This document shows, piece by piece, positions 12,801-25,293 of a DNA stretch of 64,000 nucleotides. Every line of letters begins with the position of its first letter. The stretch's first letter is position 1. This DNA is from Circinella umbellata. Taxonomy: Eukaryota; Mucoromycota; Mucoromycetes; Mucorales; Lichtheimiaceae. The stretch is taken from the NCBI GenBank assembly GCA_025093555.1, contig JAIWNF010000005.1, forward strand, positions 992,001-1,056,000. Reading direction: 5' to 3'. The notes beneath the pieces are model-generated. The model saw only the letters and a list, made by a program, of their open reading frames with translations, had not been told where the DNA came from and ran no database searches. Both the position numbers and the translations under genes were made by a program.

Positions 12801-14650
12801 CTAAAATATCATTAATGTTACGTTATGTAGCAATAAAGGAAGAATTGATAGATGTTATAAAGGCAAAATAGTTTGTCATGGTCTTTGTGTCGGGCAGTGG
12901 CGCCAAATTTGGCTGTATAGATAACTGGCGGTAGGTGAATTTCTAGAAAATATGCGCAGTCGAGCGAAAAAATGAAAAGTCTCTTTACTTCTTTCCATCG
13001 TTCTGGAATCCACCTTACCACATTATGCGCGTCGTTTTTTTTTCCTGACAAGAAAAGAAACTAGCATGTAGTCTTAATCTTATGGTTAATCTTTGGTAAA
13101 GAACCAGGAAAAAGCTTTAGGTAATTTCATAATTGCCGCCTCTTTTCCTTAACTTTTGAGAAAAAAAAAACAGCAGCCTTTTTTTTTCTTTGACTTGTGG
13201 TTAGTCGCTTTATGGGTTTTGGCAAAAAAAAAAGAGGTTTGGAACTTTTTCCAACTTATGATTGTGTTTGTATTATTTTACGAATGCTGCTTGGTTCGAA
13301 TGATAATATAACTTTCATTACCCAAACGGTTCTTTTGAAACTATTGTTCTTGGACGTGTCTCTTGTTCCTTGACAAATTTGATTCAACTCTTTTCGTAAG
13401 CTTGACATGTTCGGATTATTGACGTTTTCCATTGGTACACCTTGTTTTTCTCTTTTCATGGGAATAACAAGGAAGGAAAATTGAGCTGATTATGGTATAC
13501 AAGCTTCAATGGAAAGGGTAAAATCCAAGTATGCATGTGAAAGGGATTCAGTTACTTTATTGGTGAGTCTTTTTATTGGAGAATGTTCTTTCGTGGCATT
13601 CCGTGCTGTTGTGCATTGTTAAGAATGAAGTAGATGCTGCAACAATCTTACTTCAGCAACTTTTCAAGTTGGCTACAATCCTTCAGTTTGAACGGCTGTC
13701 ATGGTTGAACACCCGTTGCTGCAAATACCGATCGTTTTTTTTCTCCATATTTTACAAAAGAAGGAGTTTGTTGTGCTGGTTGCTAGCAGTACACGCTTTT
13801 GATTTTGTGAAAGACAAACAAGACTCGGGCTCTACTATTTGTTACCAGGCATTTGCTCAGCAGTGACAGCATTGTCAAATCATCCCAACCATAGTTGATA
13901 ATTCACATGCTCTCGGTTCGCTACTGCCTTACGGATACGCCCATTTTAACTGGGTAGGCGAAACGTTAGTCCAAGGCAAAGTTTCATCCAGTGGCAGTAA
14001 TACTTGTCATATTTTCCTTTTTAACAAGGTACCTACTTATTCCAACGGGTGGATGATTCCATCAGTGACATGGACCTTTGTTTTTGGTGTGGTTCAAATT
14101 ATCAACTGGATGACGGTGACTCGGCTTTTGGATTCAAGTTGAAGGGTTGTCACAATTGGCCTGAATGAAAGTAATCCTTAAGCAACCCGGTGAACCCATT
14201 TTGTACCTCTTGCAAATTTCGTTCGATTCTGTCCAAGCGTACCAATTGATATGGGTCTGGTCAAATCAATATCAAGCAATAGTGTCAAAATCAATGATAG
14301 TTGTTGAAACCAAGGTACAAGCAAAACCAGAAGTATGTTAACAAGCTGGATCTTGCGCTCTATATAATGTTGATGAGGGATGTGAATCGAACATTTGGGG
14401 ATTTATTATAAACCAGTATAGTATGACCTAAAGGAGACTATACATGTATTCTCGAGGAGGGTAATACAAGTGCGTGGTGTTGCAGGATGCAAGTCTGAAA
14501 TTGTCGGCGGGCAATTGATGACGGGTAAAGATTGGTAACAAGGATAACATTTGGCAAGATGGCGTGGCAAGAATAATGTTTGGCAAGATCCATTCTCATC
14601 CGTTCCTATTTGATAACGCGTCATTTGGGATCAACATACACGTGCTTCTG
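12801..14650. other. Less AT-rich relic region with no intact gene
   Basis: This segment is visibly richer in G+C than its surroundings and contains medium-length open frames on both strands. Examples on the minus strand are 13256-13459 and 12818-13051, the latter preceded by a possible TTTTCTTGTCAG acceptor. On the plus strand there are a frame at 13576-13866, and one around 13905-14140 that passes a CFWCG stretch in another frame. None extends into a convincing gene and I recognise no family. A decayed gene or mobile-element remnant is the likeliest explanation; this is inference only. Confidence 0.3.
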
Positions 14651-15637
14651 AGGGAATAAATATTTTTTTTGGGAAGCTTTGCCAATGAACGTTCTCGTCG
14701 TGCTTCCTGTCGGGTTGTTTGAAATTCATACAACTTACTGATACATTGGCTTTTTTTTCTTATTTATTTCTTTCTTTCAAAATAAACTTTTTACTGTACA
14801 AACCAAATGGATGGATTATAATTGTATATATTTTTAATGTATGACGATGACAATGTCTATGGGTACCACCTGAGTATATGTAACTTGATCACTGTATTTT
14901 AACAACTATTGTGGGAGAATACTAAAGTGATGATATCTTGGGTTGTATACATAACGTCATTCTCTTCGTGTAAAACATCACTGTGTTGCATATGATAGAT
15001 GTAAACTTTACATATTGGAAAAAGAATAATTGATAAAATAATGCCTTGATATATCATATACATTATATTTTTAACCAAATAGTAGGAATATCCCTTCCTT
15101 AAAGATATATGGATACCCATTTAGTCAGCATCATCAAAGCTTTGTATAAGATGTTTAATAGTGCTTTCATTCTATTCCTATTACTATGTTTGAGAAACTC
15201 ACTAATTATTAATATGTATGTATTGCTTTACATTGACAATAAGTTTTCTTTTATATTTTATGTAATTACATGCGTAAGGATGTCATTTTTTAATGCACGA
15301 AAAGTAAGGCTATATTATTATTGCACCCCAAGTTCTTCTGTGATATTATATTTACTATAATTTTTAAATTATATCTTTATACGATAATTATGACAATAAA
15401 GTAGAATACGGTGAACATTATATACACTTCACTTAATATTCATGATTCAATGAAACAATGGTTCCTGGTTCGGTAAACCAAAAAATTAGGTTTTTTCTTA
15501 TTTGGGCTGGAAACAAATATTTTTTTTTTATGTTTTCAGACAGAATATTGAATAATCAGGTGGAGAAATTACGCACTAAGAAAAAACCTTCTCTTCTTCA
15601 AGAACTTGTCCAAATCGCACGTTATTCTTTTAAGGTC
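14651..15637. other. Noncoding stretch before the acetyltransferase gene
   Basis: No gene is supported. An open frame runs from 15458 into the acetyltransferase, but its first ~60 codons do not resemble the family. The sequence near 15520-15540 (long T-run ending in TTTTCAG) could be the acceptor of a 5'-UTR intron. Confidence 0.4.
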
Positions 15638-15652
15638 ATGTCACCTTCCATT

Positions 15653-16308
15653 ATGACTTCTGAACGTATTGCTCTTGGTGATGTTACATGTAATAATGTT
15701 GGTCAATTACGTAAATTAAATCAAGTTATTTTTCCTGTTAATTATGGTGACAAGTTTTATAAAGACGTCATTGAAGCTGGTGAACTTGCAAAACTAGGTA
15801 AAAAAAAAAAAAAAACTTGCTTTATTTTATTTTTCTTTAAAAACCTATTATTATTATTATTATTAATATAAACTATAAAATAATTATATAGTATATTATA
15901 ATGACGTATGTGTTGGAGCAGTATGTTGTCGTAAAGAAACTCATGGCGATGAAACACAATTATACATGATGACTCTGGGTGTTTTGGAAGCATATCGAAA
16001 ACTTGGTTTAGGTAAAAGAACACGACAACAAACAAAGAATTGATTATTTTTTTTAATGAAAAAAGAAGTATAGAATTGTTAATCATTTGATATTATTATT
16101 ATTATATATAAAAAAAGGTGGACGACTTTTGAAACATATTTTGGAACATGCTAGTGAATTTTCATCGATTAATTTACATGTTCAAATCACCAATGAATCA
16201 GCATTGAACTTTTATAAAAAGAACGGTTTTGAAGTTATTGGAACTGAAAAGGATTATTATAAACATATAGAACCAAGAGATGCTTACATTTTGCGCAGAA
16301 CTTTATAA
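15653..16308 (+). CDS. NAA50: N-terminal acetyltransferase Naa50-like
   Basis: GNAT-fold N-alpha-acetyltransferase of the Naa50 (NAT13/San) type, which acetylates N-terminal Met-hydrophobic peptides and associates with the NatA complex at ribosomes (family knowledge). Three exons: 15653-15797, 15892-16011 and 16118-16308, closing at 151 aa, close to the family size. Diagnostic segments are LNQVIFPVNYGDKFYKDV near the N-terminus, VGAVCCRKE and YMMTLGVLEAYRKLGLG. The last contains the acetyl-CoA-binding R-x-x-G-x-G element. Near the end come LHVQITNESALNFYKKNGFE and YYKHIEPRDAY. The start is set at 15653 because MTSERIALGD aligns with the usual Naa50 start. An in-frame ATG at 15638 would add five residues. 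Confidence 0.93.
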
Positions 16309-16714
16309 TAATTCATATAGCATCATCTCATTATTTAACACAAACTCTAAAAAACCAATTCAATTCGATATAATCCTATTCTATCCTGCACATTTTCTTT
16401 AAAATACCTTTCTTTTTTTTTTTGGTTCCTTACATAAATAAAAATCCAAATCAGTTATATGAAAACAAATGTGGGGTAAAATAAGTTCACATGGAATAAA
16501 TCTTTGTCAATGTGAATTTGTAAGCCCTTTTTTTTTAGTTATTATTATGATTCTTATTATAAATTAAAATCCGAGTTATATATTCAGTTTTCTGTCTTTT
16601 TTAGTTATACTTTTTCCTAGTATTAAATAAATATACAATAATATATAATATATAATATATAATATATAATGCAAGGTATTTTACTATTATTATTGAATAT
16701 ACGAGTAAAAAAGA
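16309..16714. other. Intergenic, AT-rich 3' region
   Basis: This is the noncoding interval between the acetyltransferase and the Nudix gene. It contains a short ATAATAT repeat at about 16637-16669. No gene is seen. Confidence 0.5.
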
Positions 16715-17030
16715 ATGACATATATTCTAATACTTCAACAAAATAAAGCTTTAAAAACACTTATTCAACAACTACAAACTCATCGTCCATTACATCTTGA
16801 ATCACCTGTTGAGCAACCTCGAAGAGCTGCTGTTTGTGCCATTTTTCGTTGTCGTCCAGCTACTCTTATTCAACCTACCAATAATACCATTCCTACTTCC
16901 ATTCAGGAATTTCTTGATCAACCTTGGGTAAATGAAAGTACACCTGAACTTTTATTCATTCAAAGAGCTACACGTGCAACTGACAGGTATATATATATAT
17001 ATATATGTAATATTTGATTTATCAACAAGA

Positions 17031-17065
<35 letters not shown>

Positions 17066-18123
17066 AAAAAGAAAAATCGAATTCAAATTAGATGGTCAGG
17101 TCATGTAGCATTTCCCGGAGGAAAGAATGAACCGGGGGAAACTGACAAAGAAACAGCTGAAAGAGAAACAATGGAAGAAATTGGACTAGACTTGAATAGT
17201 TCAGCATTTTTACCTGTAGGGACATTAGATGCAAGGGAAATTTCTAATATGAAGGGTGAATTATTAATGGTTTTAGTGCCATACGGTAAAGTTTCGGAAT
17301 GATACCTTAACCCCCTTTCTTTCTACTATAATTCTGATTTTGTTCAACAGCTAAACAGCCATAAATTCTTTACTCTCTCTATGGTTTGACGAAAAAAAAA
17401 ATAGTGTATATACAAGTCGTACCTGATAATCTTCCGTTAACAATTCAAGAATCTGAAGTCGCTGCTGTTCAATGTAAATATTTTTTTTTGATAAACAAAC
17501 AAATGTATCAAGTTTATCTAATAACATTGTGATTTATGACTTTATTAGGGGTACCATTACAATTCTTTTTATCTACAACACCTTACCCTGATACACCTCT
17601 CCGAAAGTCATTTATGATTGGCAACGTCTCTTTCCCCGCCATCGACCTTCCCACGGAAGATGAATCTCGTCGAATGCAACTCTGGGGTTTAACTTTAGGT
17701 ATGACTCGAGAATTAATAGAATTAACCGAGATACCAGGCACAATTGGGAGGCCTGCATGGCAGCAATTTGTAACCATGGCCCAAGCATATCCAAAATTTT
17801 CTTACAGCGATATGAATGTTTTGATCCGCTTCTTTATGTATATCCAACCTCCTAAAAGGTAAAAGTGATCATTTAACAACGATTCCCGATTTCATTTGAA
17901 TTTGATAAATTTCTACTTTAACAGAATGATAATAACTAATACATGGTTTTTTTTATTACAAATTATCTTTGTAATGAATAGAAAACAAAATAGAGAAAAA
18001 GTATATATGGTGTCACTTCGTAGGGCAATCTATGTGGCAATCATTTGGCGTATCATGGTTGGTGGAGTCATTATTGGGTCATTAGTACCCAAACTTTTAC
18101 GTCTAAAGAAAAAATATATTTAA
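16715..18123 (+). CDS. Nudix hydrolase, CoA-pyrophosphatase (NUDT7/8, Pcd1)-like, with C-terminal membrane segment
   Basis: Exons 16715-16986, 17092-17285, 17405-17473, 17549-17858 and a last exon ending at 18123. The last acceptor is either 17925 (347 aa) or 17982 (328 aa). I favour 17982 because an ACTAATA branch-like site precedes it. The Nudix box is complete at residues about 101-123: G-x5-E-x7-RE-x2-EE-x-G, within the VAFPGGKNEPGET context typical of CoA diphosphatases, which cleave CoA and derivatives to 4'-phosphopantetheine and 3',5'-ADP. The N-terminal part carries the FIQRA strand expected before the box. The C-terminal tail VAIIWRIMVGGVIIGSLVP looks like one membrane anchor, followed by basic residues. 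Substrate and organelle are inference. The neighbouring PEX11-like gene makes a peroxisomal link tempting but unproven. Confidence 0.85.
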
Positions 18124-18355
18124 AGAAAAGAAAAAGAGTGGAATAGTAATATAATAATTATGATGGAGGGCAAAAGCAAAAACAAAAAAGGAGAACGGTT
18201 ATACTATGTTGATGCGTGGTTTTTTTTTTTGGTGAGGGAAGATGTAATAATAATATATATACATAACATATAATAAATGATAATAAATAATACTATTTAT
18301 ATCATGTATATATGTGTATATGTGCTTGTATGGGTTTTGGTGATGTTTACATGTT

Positions 18356-19321
18356 CTAAGCAGTAGCGGACCATGCAGCATAAACTTGTAAAATAGATGT
18401 GAATCCACCAAACACACCCACCAATACATCCGAGATTAAACCCTTTTCCAATGACCAGTGAACCGTAAGTGGTAAGTATCTGTGTTTAAAATTTAGAGGA
18501 TGAGTAAACTATTCCTGATGATTGATCATAATTAAAATTTGTGAATACAATTATTTTTCTTTTTATATTTACCCAGAGTTAATCAAAGTATTGATAAGAA
18601 TTGATGATCGTTCAGCCTTAATACTGGCCATTTCAGCTTCTGGATCTTCATTTGTTTCAATATCACCACCCTTAATACGTTTTAATAATCCAGTTTCACG
18701 TTTCTTCAATAAACGATATTGTTCTGCCAATCGACCATATTCTATTACAACCCAAGCAGCCCAGAATCGACAACTCCAAACACCAATACTATTCGTCTTC
18801 TTTTCAGAAATAGGCAAAACATCATGAGCACTTAACCAATAAATATGTTCCAAAGGATAATAAATAATCATGGATAAGTTTTGTACGCGTTCAATAGCTA
18901 ACGATAATTTGGAAGCAGGTTTGTTATATTCCAAATAATTCATATATTGAACCATAGGTAATAATCCATAATAACGAAGTAAAATACGGAAATCACTGAC
19001 AGGACCAGCAAGGTTTTGAATACGTTTTGCTGCAAGTCCTCCGGCTTTTTTGTTTAATAACCAAATTAAAATTTTGGACCAATATTGGATAAACTATATA
19101 TAAAAGAAAAAAGGTATTATTACTCATGCCCCGGATAAAATGATTTAAGAGCTCAAAAAAAAAAAAAAAGAAATAGAAAGTTAGAAAATCTATATATACA
19201 TTACCATAAGGACTTTGTCAGTACCTCGAACAGTATTCAAAAATCGAACCAAATGATCCAATGTAGGATTAGAAGGACCAAGAAGTTTGGCAATAGCAAG
19301 TGGGTTTAAAGGTTTCGACAT
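18356..19321 (-). CDS. Peroxisomal membrane protein PEX11-like
   Basis: PEX11-family protein, a peroxisomal membrane protein that elongates and divides peroxisomes. Three exons: 19205-19321, 18573-19093 and 18356-18479, closing at 253 aa, which is the usual size. The N-terminal LDHLVRFLNTVRGTDKVLM segment, followed by QYWSKILIWLL and LAAKRIQNLAGPVSDFR, matches the amphipathic helical N-terminus of the family (Pex11B/C type). The hydrophobic C-terminal stretch LISDVLVGVFGGFTSILQVY is consistent with membrane insertion. It is convergent with the Nudix gene (233 bp apart) and divergent from the NAD kinase. Which PEX11 subtype it is cannot be decided by eye. Confidence 0.88.
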
Positions 19322-19648
19322 TTTTTTGTTTTTGATTATATTGAAAGGATACAAGAAGTGTGGAGGAGTGGAAAAAGGAACAAGTTCCCCCCACATGTGA
19401 AAAAAAATAAAAATATATATTCAACCGAAACCCAAAACGTTTTAAATGCCGCTTGTGGTTTTTGTCTATTTTATTTTTTTTGTTCACACCATATGTCTCT
19501 ACTGTATTATTCTCCACACAGACATTATCATTTAATCCCAACAAATTTGCATTGATTTGACAAGGGTTCTCTTTCTCTCTTTCTCCCTTTTTTTTTTTGC
19601 TTCATCATTTTTTTTTTATTTCCCTTTTTTCTCTATTCTTTTTATATT
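19322..19648. promoter_or_regulatory. Bidirectional intergenic region PEX11 / NAD kinase
   Basis: Only 327 bp separate the two divergent start codons, so both promoters must lie here or overlap. A pyrimidine-rich stretch (about 19566-19648) precedes the NAD kinase ATG. No individual factor site is claimed. Confidence 0.55.
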
Positions 19649-21699
19649 ATGGAAGAAACTGATATTCATGATGCACTTGATGTTGATTCAGCAGCCACTT
19701 TAGCTGTTACAGCAAATCAAGTAAAAGCCGAACTAAGGCGTGCATCGGCTAATATACCTAATCATAATGACAACATTCCTAATGTAGTTAACTATCTCTG
19801 TAAGTATAATAATCTATACTATGGAAAAAAACAAAGTGTTTATGAACTGATATTAATCATTTATCATTTCCCTTACATCTTCCTTCCATAATTTAATATA
19901 AAAAAAAAGCCCAAAAGCGAATCAAATGGAAACATAGTCATGATAAAATTATGATTGTCACGAAAGCTAAAGATTACCAATTATTACGTTACACAAGAGG
20001 ATTGGCTCAATGGCTGATTACAAAATCAAGATTTGGTAAACGTTATCCATTTACAGTGTAAGCTCAAACAATGGGTCTGTTCGATATGTATAATAAGTAA
20101 GAGCAAAAAAAAAAAAAAAGCTTAACATACATAGTTATGTAGATGGACATCTTAAAGACGAAAAAAATTTTAAATATCAAGAATTATGTGAAAAAAATCC
20201 TATTTTTAAAGAAAAACTTCAATTCTGGACACCTAAACTTTGTCATGAAAACCCTAGTATGTTTCATTTAATTATTACAGTAAGTTCACATTCTTCTAGA
20301 AAATGGGGGGGGGAGAGAATTAAAATTGATGTTAACTATTACCTATCAATATTTAATTAGCTTGGAGGCGATGGTACTGTATTATTTACATCCTGGTTAT
20401 TTCAAACAATTGTACCACCTGTCATGTCATTTCATCTTGGATCATTAAACTTTCTTGCTCCTTTTCCATATGATCATCATAAAGAAGCATTAAATGATTT
20501 ATTTGAAGGTGAAAATGGGTTTAGAACCACAGTTCGAATGCGACTTTCATGTACAGTGTATCGTGTTGCTTGTCAAGAAGAAGAAAAAATACAAGATATG
20601 TTATTAAATGAAGAAAAAGTGGCTCAGCACAAGAAGAAGCATCCTCATGAAAAAATGACGAGTAGTGTTATGTTGGAAACAGCATGGATGAAAAAACAAT
20701 TACTACAAAGTGGATCTAATCAAGAAGGTTTATCAAAAGAAGAGCGACAGTATTTAAAGAAAGCGGTTCCATGTTATACTACAATTCCTTGTGAAACATA
20801 TGAAGTATTAAATGAATTAGTAGTAGATCGAGGACCAAGTTCATATATGTCCATGTTGGAATTGTTTGGAGATGAACGTCATCTAACTACTGTTCAAGCA
20901 GATGGTTTAGTGATAGCTACTCCTACAGGTAGCACAGCTTATTCGGTAAGTAAAAAAAAAATCATCTGCTGTTTTTTTTATCATCATAGTTATAAGAAAA
21001 ATAAAAGATTAATGGTTTACATACTTCAAAGTTATCAGCACATGGATCACTTACACATCCGGATATTCGAGCCACCCTTGTGACTCCCATTTGTCCTCAT
21101 ACATTGAGTTTTAGACCAATGTTATTACCAGAAACAATGTCGATTCGTGTTGTTGTTCCTTTTGGATCAAGTAAATCAGCTTATTGTAGCTTTGATGGAC
21201 GTAACAGAGTAGAACTACGGTGTAAGTTTACACACATATATATATTAATATGACAAATGAAACATATACATGAAAAATTCACGTGGTTTACGTATAAATA
21301 TTTTATTAAATAGCGGGTGATCATGTCAAGATCACAATGTCACCCTACCCTTTCCCGACAGTATGTCGTACAGAATCCAGTGATGATTGGTTTTCATCCC
21401 TTCAAAGTTCTTTGCAATGGAATGTTCGCCAGCGACAATCATTTGTTATATTGGAATCAGATAAAGAAAACAAAGGAACAGATGAAAAAGAAAAAGTGAG
21501 TGGCACCAATAATATGCTTGCATGCCTCAAAGAAGAAGAACATGAAGATGATAATGAATCAGCTACATATGACGAGCAGAAAGATAATGATGATGGTGAA
21601 ATTTATACGTTAACAGACGAAGAAGACAATGATATTGATAATGAAGAAAATCGCTATCAAGGAATACCAATGTGGGGAAGCGATGAATTAAAATTGTAA
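19649..21699 (+). CDS. NAD(+)/NADH kinase (Utr1/Pos5-like)
   Basis: ATP-dependent NAD kinase producing NADP(+). Six exons: 19649-19799, 19910-20057, 20135-20279, 20361-20945, 21032-21221 and 21314-21699, closing at 534 aa. The catalytic GGDGT motif sits at residues 150-154 (LGGDGTVLFTSWLFQ). It is followed by FHLGSLNFLAPF and the NAD-binding ADGLVIATPTGSTAYS with SAHGSLTHPDI. These are the diagnostic NAD-kinase elements. An insert of about 50 charged residues separates the first and second lobes (EEEKIQDMLLNEEK region). The last ~80 residues form an acidic Asp/Glu-rich tail. No clear mitochondrial targeting peptide is visible, which favours the cytosolic Utr1-like type; that is inference. Confidence 0.93.
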
Positions 21700-21987
21700 A
21701 TAGATTTATATCCTTCCTCATTCTCTCTTTTTTTTTTAAGCTTTTGTTATAAATAATAATAATTTGATTTTTTTTAATTGATATTGATGATATGTGGTTT
21801 GTGTACATACAAAATAATTTTCATGTTGTGGCTCTATAAGTTATACAGAACTTTTATAACTCAATTATATAAAGAAAAAAAGACAATTTTTTTTTTGATT
21901 ATATTATATATATTTTTTTCGTTCCCTCTTTTTTTTGTTTATTTGTCCGTGTGTTTATGCGAGTCGATTAATCCTTTGTTTTTGCGT

Positions 21988-23864
21988 TTACTGAGATTCA
22001 GTAGTAGCGGTGGCAGTAGTTTCAACAACTGGAGGTTGTTCAGATTCAGCTTGAGCATTAGCTTCAGCAGCCTTCTTTTCAGCAGCTTCAGCTTCAGCCA
22101 ACTTTTGTTCTTCTTCATACTTCTTTTGCATAGCAGCAATCTTTTCCTGTGCTCGCTTCTTGTTTTCTTCGGTAACCTTGGGTTGTTCAATTAAATATTG
22201 TTCCTTGCGTTCCTTGAGTTTTTCGAGAGTAGAGGGAATATCCGAGAACTTGGTAGGTACAGTTACCTTGACTTCAAAGAAACCTTCCACAGTTGCCAAT
22301 GGTAACTTGAGTGTATCAACTGCCTTTTCCTTCTTTTCCTTTGGTGGACCATTCTTGGTACCCTTCTTCTTCTTACCACCACCAATGAAATAATCCTCTT
22401 CACGTTCAGATTTCTTCTTCAATACAACACCTTCAGGAATGCTTAATTCACGACCTCCTGGTAAACTTGCTTGACCAGGGGTTGTTTCTGGGGTAGATTG
22501 ATTTTCCTTATTGGATGATGATCCATCGTTCAAAAACCCTTGCAAAAAGTTACAAAGATTATCACACAAGGTGATTTCATGTTCAAAAGCAGGCAATGAA
22601 GCTTCTTCCAATTCTTGTTGTGCAGCTTCTTGACGTTTTTCTTGTTCCAATTGTTGTTTACGAAGTTTTTCTTGTTCACGTTTATATTCACGCAATTGAC
22701 GAAGGAATGTATAGTATTCATCATTGGCTTTACGATATTCATCACGCATGGAGCGTAATTGATTGTATTCTTCATCCAAAAGTCCCTTAATTCGTGTTCG
22801 TTCATCATACAATTTGTTACGTACTTCACGTGCTTGATTTTGGTCAGTTTGGATGATCTTGAGTTCGGCATTTGCCTTTTCGTATTGTTCACTAAATTTC
22901 TTGGATTCACTATCGTCAACGTTTTTTCGTAGTTCGTTATAAATAAGTCGTTCATTGTTGATGGCTTCTTGTTGTTCATCTAATCCTTCAACTTGTGTAC
23001 GGCTACGTTTCAATAATGAAATTTCTTGTAACATCTAATATATATATTATCAATATGATATTAATAATGAATTTACATAAAAAAAAAAGACTCTCTTTAA
23101 AGATAATATGCTTTTCATCCCTTTCATTCATCCCTTCCATTAACCAATCAATCTTACCTTCTTTTCCTCGACGAGTCGTACACCAGATTCAATCTTGGCT
23201 TCAAGTTCATTGATACGAGCATCTACTTCAGCAGTAGTCTTGTAAGGAACCTTGGCTTGGAAAGATTTGATGTTGTTAACCTAATTACATTATGAATCGA
23301 GAGTGAATGTATAACAAAAAAAAAATGATTAGTTTGATTTCCTTTATTTCAGCAGACCAGCCATAATCACAATCTTAGAAAGAAAGAAAAAATAACAATA
23401 TATCATTATCAATATAATTTTTTTTAAAATACCTTCTTACGAATAGAGTCATTTAATGCATCCAATTGTTCATATACGGCTTGTTTACCCTTCTTTATTT
23501 CAGCTTGTTTATCACGCAAGTCAGAAAGTTGAGTACGAAGCTCATCTCGGCGAGTATTGTCTGATTTACCAGGTAACTTATTGATTTTCTCCTTGACTGC
23601 ATCCTATTATAAATAAAATCCCATCCCATTCGATAAATAGTTTCCAAAAAAAGTAAAAATAAAAAAAGTTATAATTCAATTCTTCATCATCTAGATGGTT
23701 TAAAAAAAGAAAAATCTATTTTTTTTTTTTACCTGTTGTTTCTTAAGTTTATCGATTCGCGTATTAAGTTCTTCTAAAGCCTTTTTATGAGCTTCTTCAT
23801 TAGGCTTCTTGATATGAGAAGGGAGTTTAGGAGGGCCGCCAGCAACAGTAGGAGAGTCAGTCAT
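21988..23864 (-). CDS. BFR1: Bfr1-like (nuclear segregation / mRNP-associated coiled-coil protein)
   Basis: Four exons: 23733-23864, 23433-23603, 23158-23280 and 21988-23034, all in phase 0, closing at 490 aa (yeast Bfr1 is about 470). The N-terminus PPKLPSHIKKPNEEAHKKAL, followed by long heptad-like coiled coil (residues ~20-270), matches Bfr1, which associates with polysomal mRNPs and the ER in yeast. A middle segment, residues about 280-300 (FEHEITLCDNLCNFL), precedes a Lys-rich linker and a second coiled coil. The tail is Ala/Glu-rich. It is convergent with the NAD kinase (288 bp). Family assignment is by overall architecture and the N-terminal motif. Confidence 0.85.
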
Positions 23865-25293
23865 GATGAGAAAAAAACACAAACGGGATTTAGGAACAAA
23901 AGAGTTAACGAAGAAGAGAGAGAAAAATAATAATAATAATAATAACTGGGTAACACGCGAAACTTTCCCCTCCAGCTGGGTGATGAATGGAAGCGGTAAA
24001 GTAAAACTTTGAGAAAACTATAATATGTCTAATCATTTGATTGGCGGTAAAATAAGTGGTAGATAATGATTGGATGGAATATATTATAAGCATCTCTCTC
24101 TCTCTCTCTCTCTCTCTAATTCTGATCTTATCAAAGTATATTCGTCCCCACTATCTCACTTTTCTCTTGTTGAAACATAGACGTAGTAATGGTTACGAAT
24201 GTCAGAGGGAGAAAGAAAAGAAAGAGAACTGTTACTAAGTAACAGTATGTAAGCAAAATTGTTGTTGTCGTTAAAAAGTTCATAATGACACAAATATGGA
24301 ATCAGAATACTCAATTGAGCAAATAGTTAAGAGCTCATTAATAGAAATGAGTGAAAGTCAATCATATGAACGTACAATGTCTAGTGTTATAATATACATA
24401 TATTAAAAGCAAAGAAAAGAAAAATAAGAAAGGGAAAGATACTTGTATCTAAAAGAAAAAGACTATATTAGATATTAACCCCTTTATGATTTTGTTGCTG
24501 CAGAAAAGCGTAGACTACTGTTTTTGGCAATTTTCAAAAACTTCCTTTTTTTCTATCACTCCAAGTAAATTCTCATTTGTTTGATAAGTTAGACATTCAT
24601 CCACTCCTTACATCATTATACAGACCATTACCAACTTGTTGGATTTTTTTGCGGAAATTGGTTTATTTCACACTCAGTTTTCAGTTCAAAGATACGTTAT
24701 TAAATCAGATGGGTGTACATGAGCAAAGAGAGAAGAGGGAGGGAGAGAAAACGATATATATTTCATTTTTGACTTATAATTAATCAATCTAGAATGAGGA
24801 GGGGTGGGTATTGGGGACCACGAATGTTAAAAATGTATTTATTAATTGTTCTTCCACACAAACAGGTGTTATTCTTGTTGTAGTATAATCGATCGCCTAA
24901 ACGTTTATAATCGTAACTGTCCAAGAATCATTATTATTAGTAATAGACATATTTTATGCTTTTCAAAAAAAAGAAGCGAGATGTTGTTATTTATCATTGA
25001 TATGATTGTTTATGTGGTAATGATAGCAAATAAGAATATGCAAATGATGTAATTGGGTGAAGAAAGAGAATAGAGAGAGCGAGGGGACTGGCGGGGTACT
25101 GAAAAATGTTAGAAATCACAGGGCGACAGGTGACCAACACAAAAAGCTGACATGCATTAACCAAAAAGATGCTGAAACTTTTTTTTTCCCCTATATAAAT
25201 TTCTCTTTTCCTTTCCTAATTTTTTTTTCATCTCTCTTCCTTTCACTTTATAACTCTCTTTTTTTTATATTATTAAAAGAAATAAATGAAATA
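23865..25293. other. Divergent intergenic region with CT-rich tracts
   Basis: This 1.4 kb noncoding region lies between the divergent Bfr1-like gene and the membrane-protein gene. A CT microsatellite lies at about 24092-24117. A long pyrimidine-rich stretch at about 25180-25262 directly precedes the plus-strand ATG and is probably its promoter and 5' UTR. No gene is seen. Confidence 0.5.

Noticed and set aside
13285..13300. GGTTCGAA resembling a tRNA B-box
   Set aside because: There is no A-box, acceptor stem or T-stem around it. I found no credible tRNA or rRNA gene in the window.
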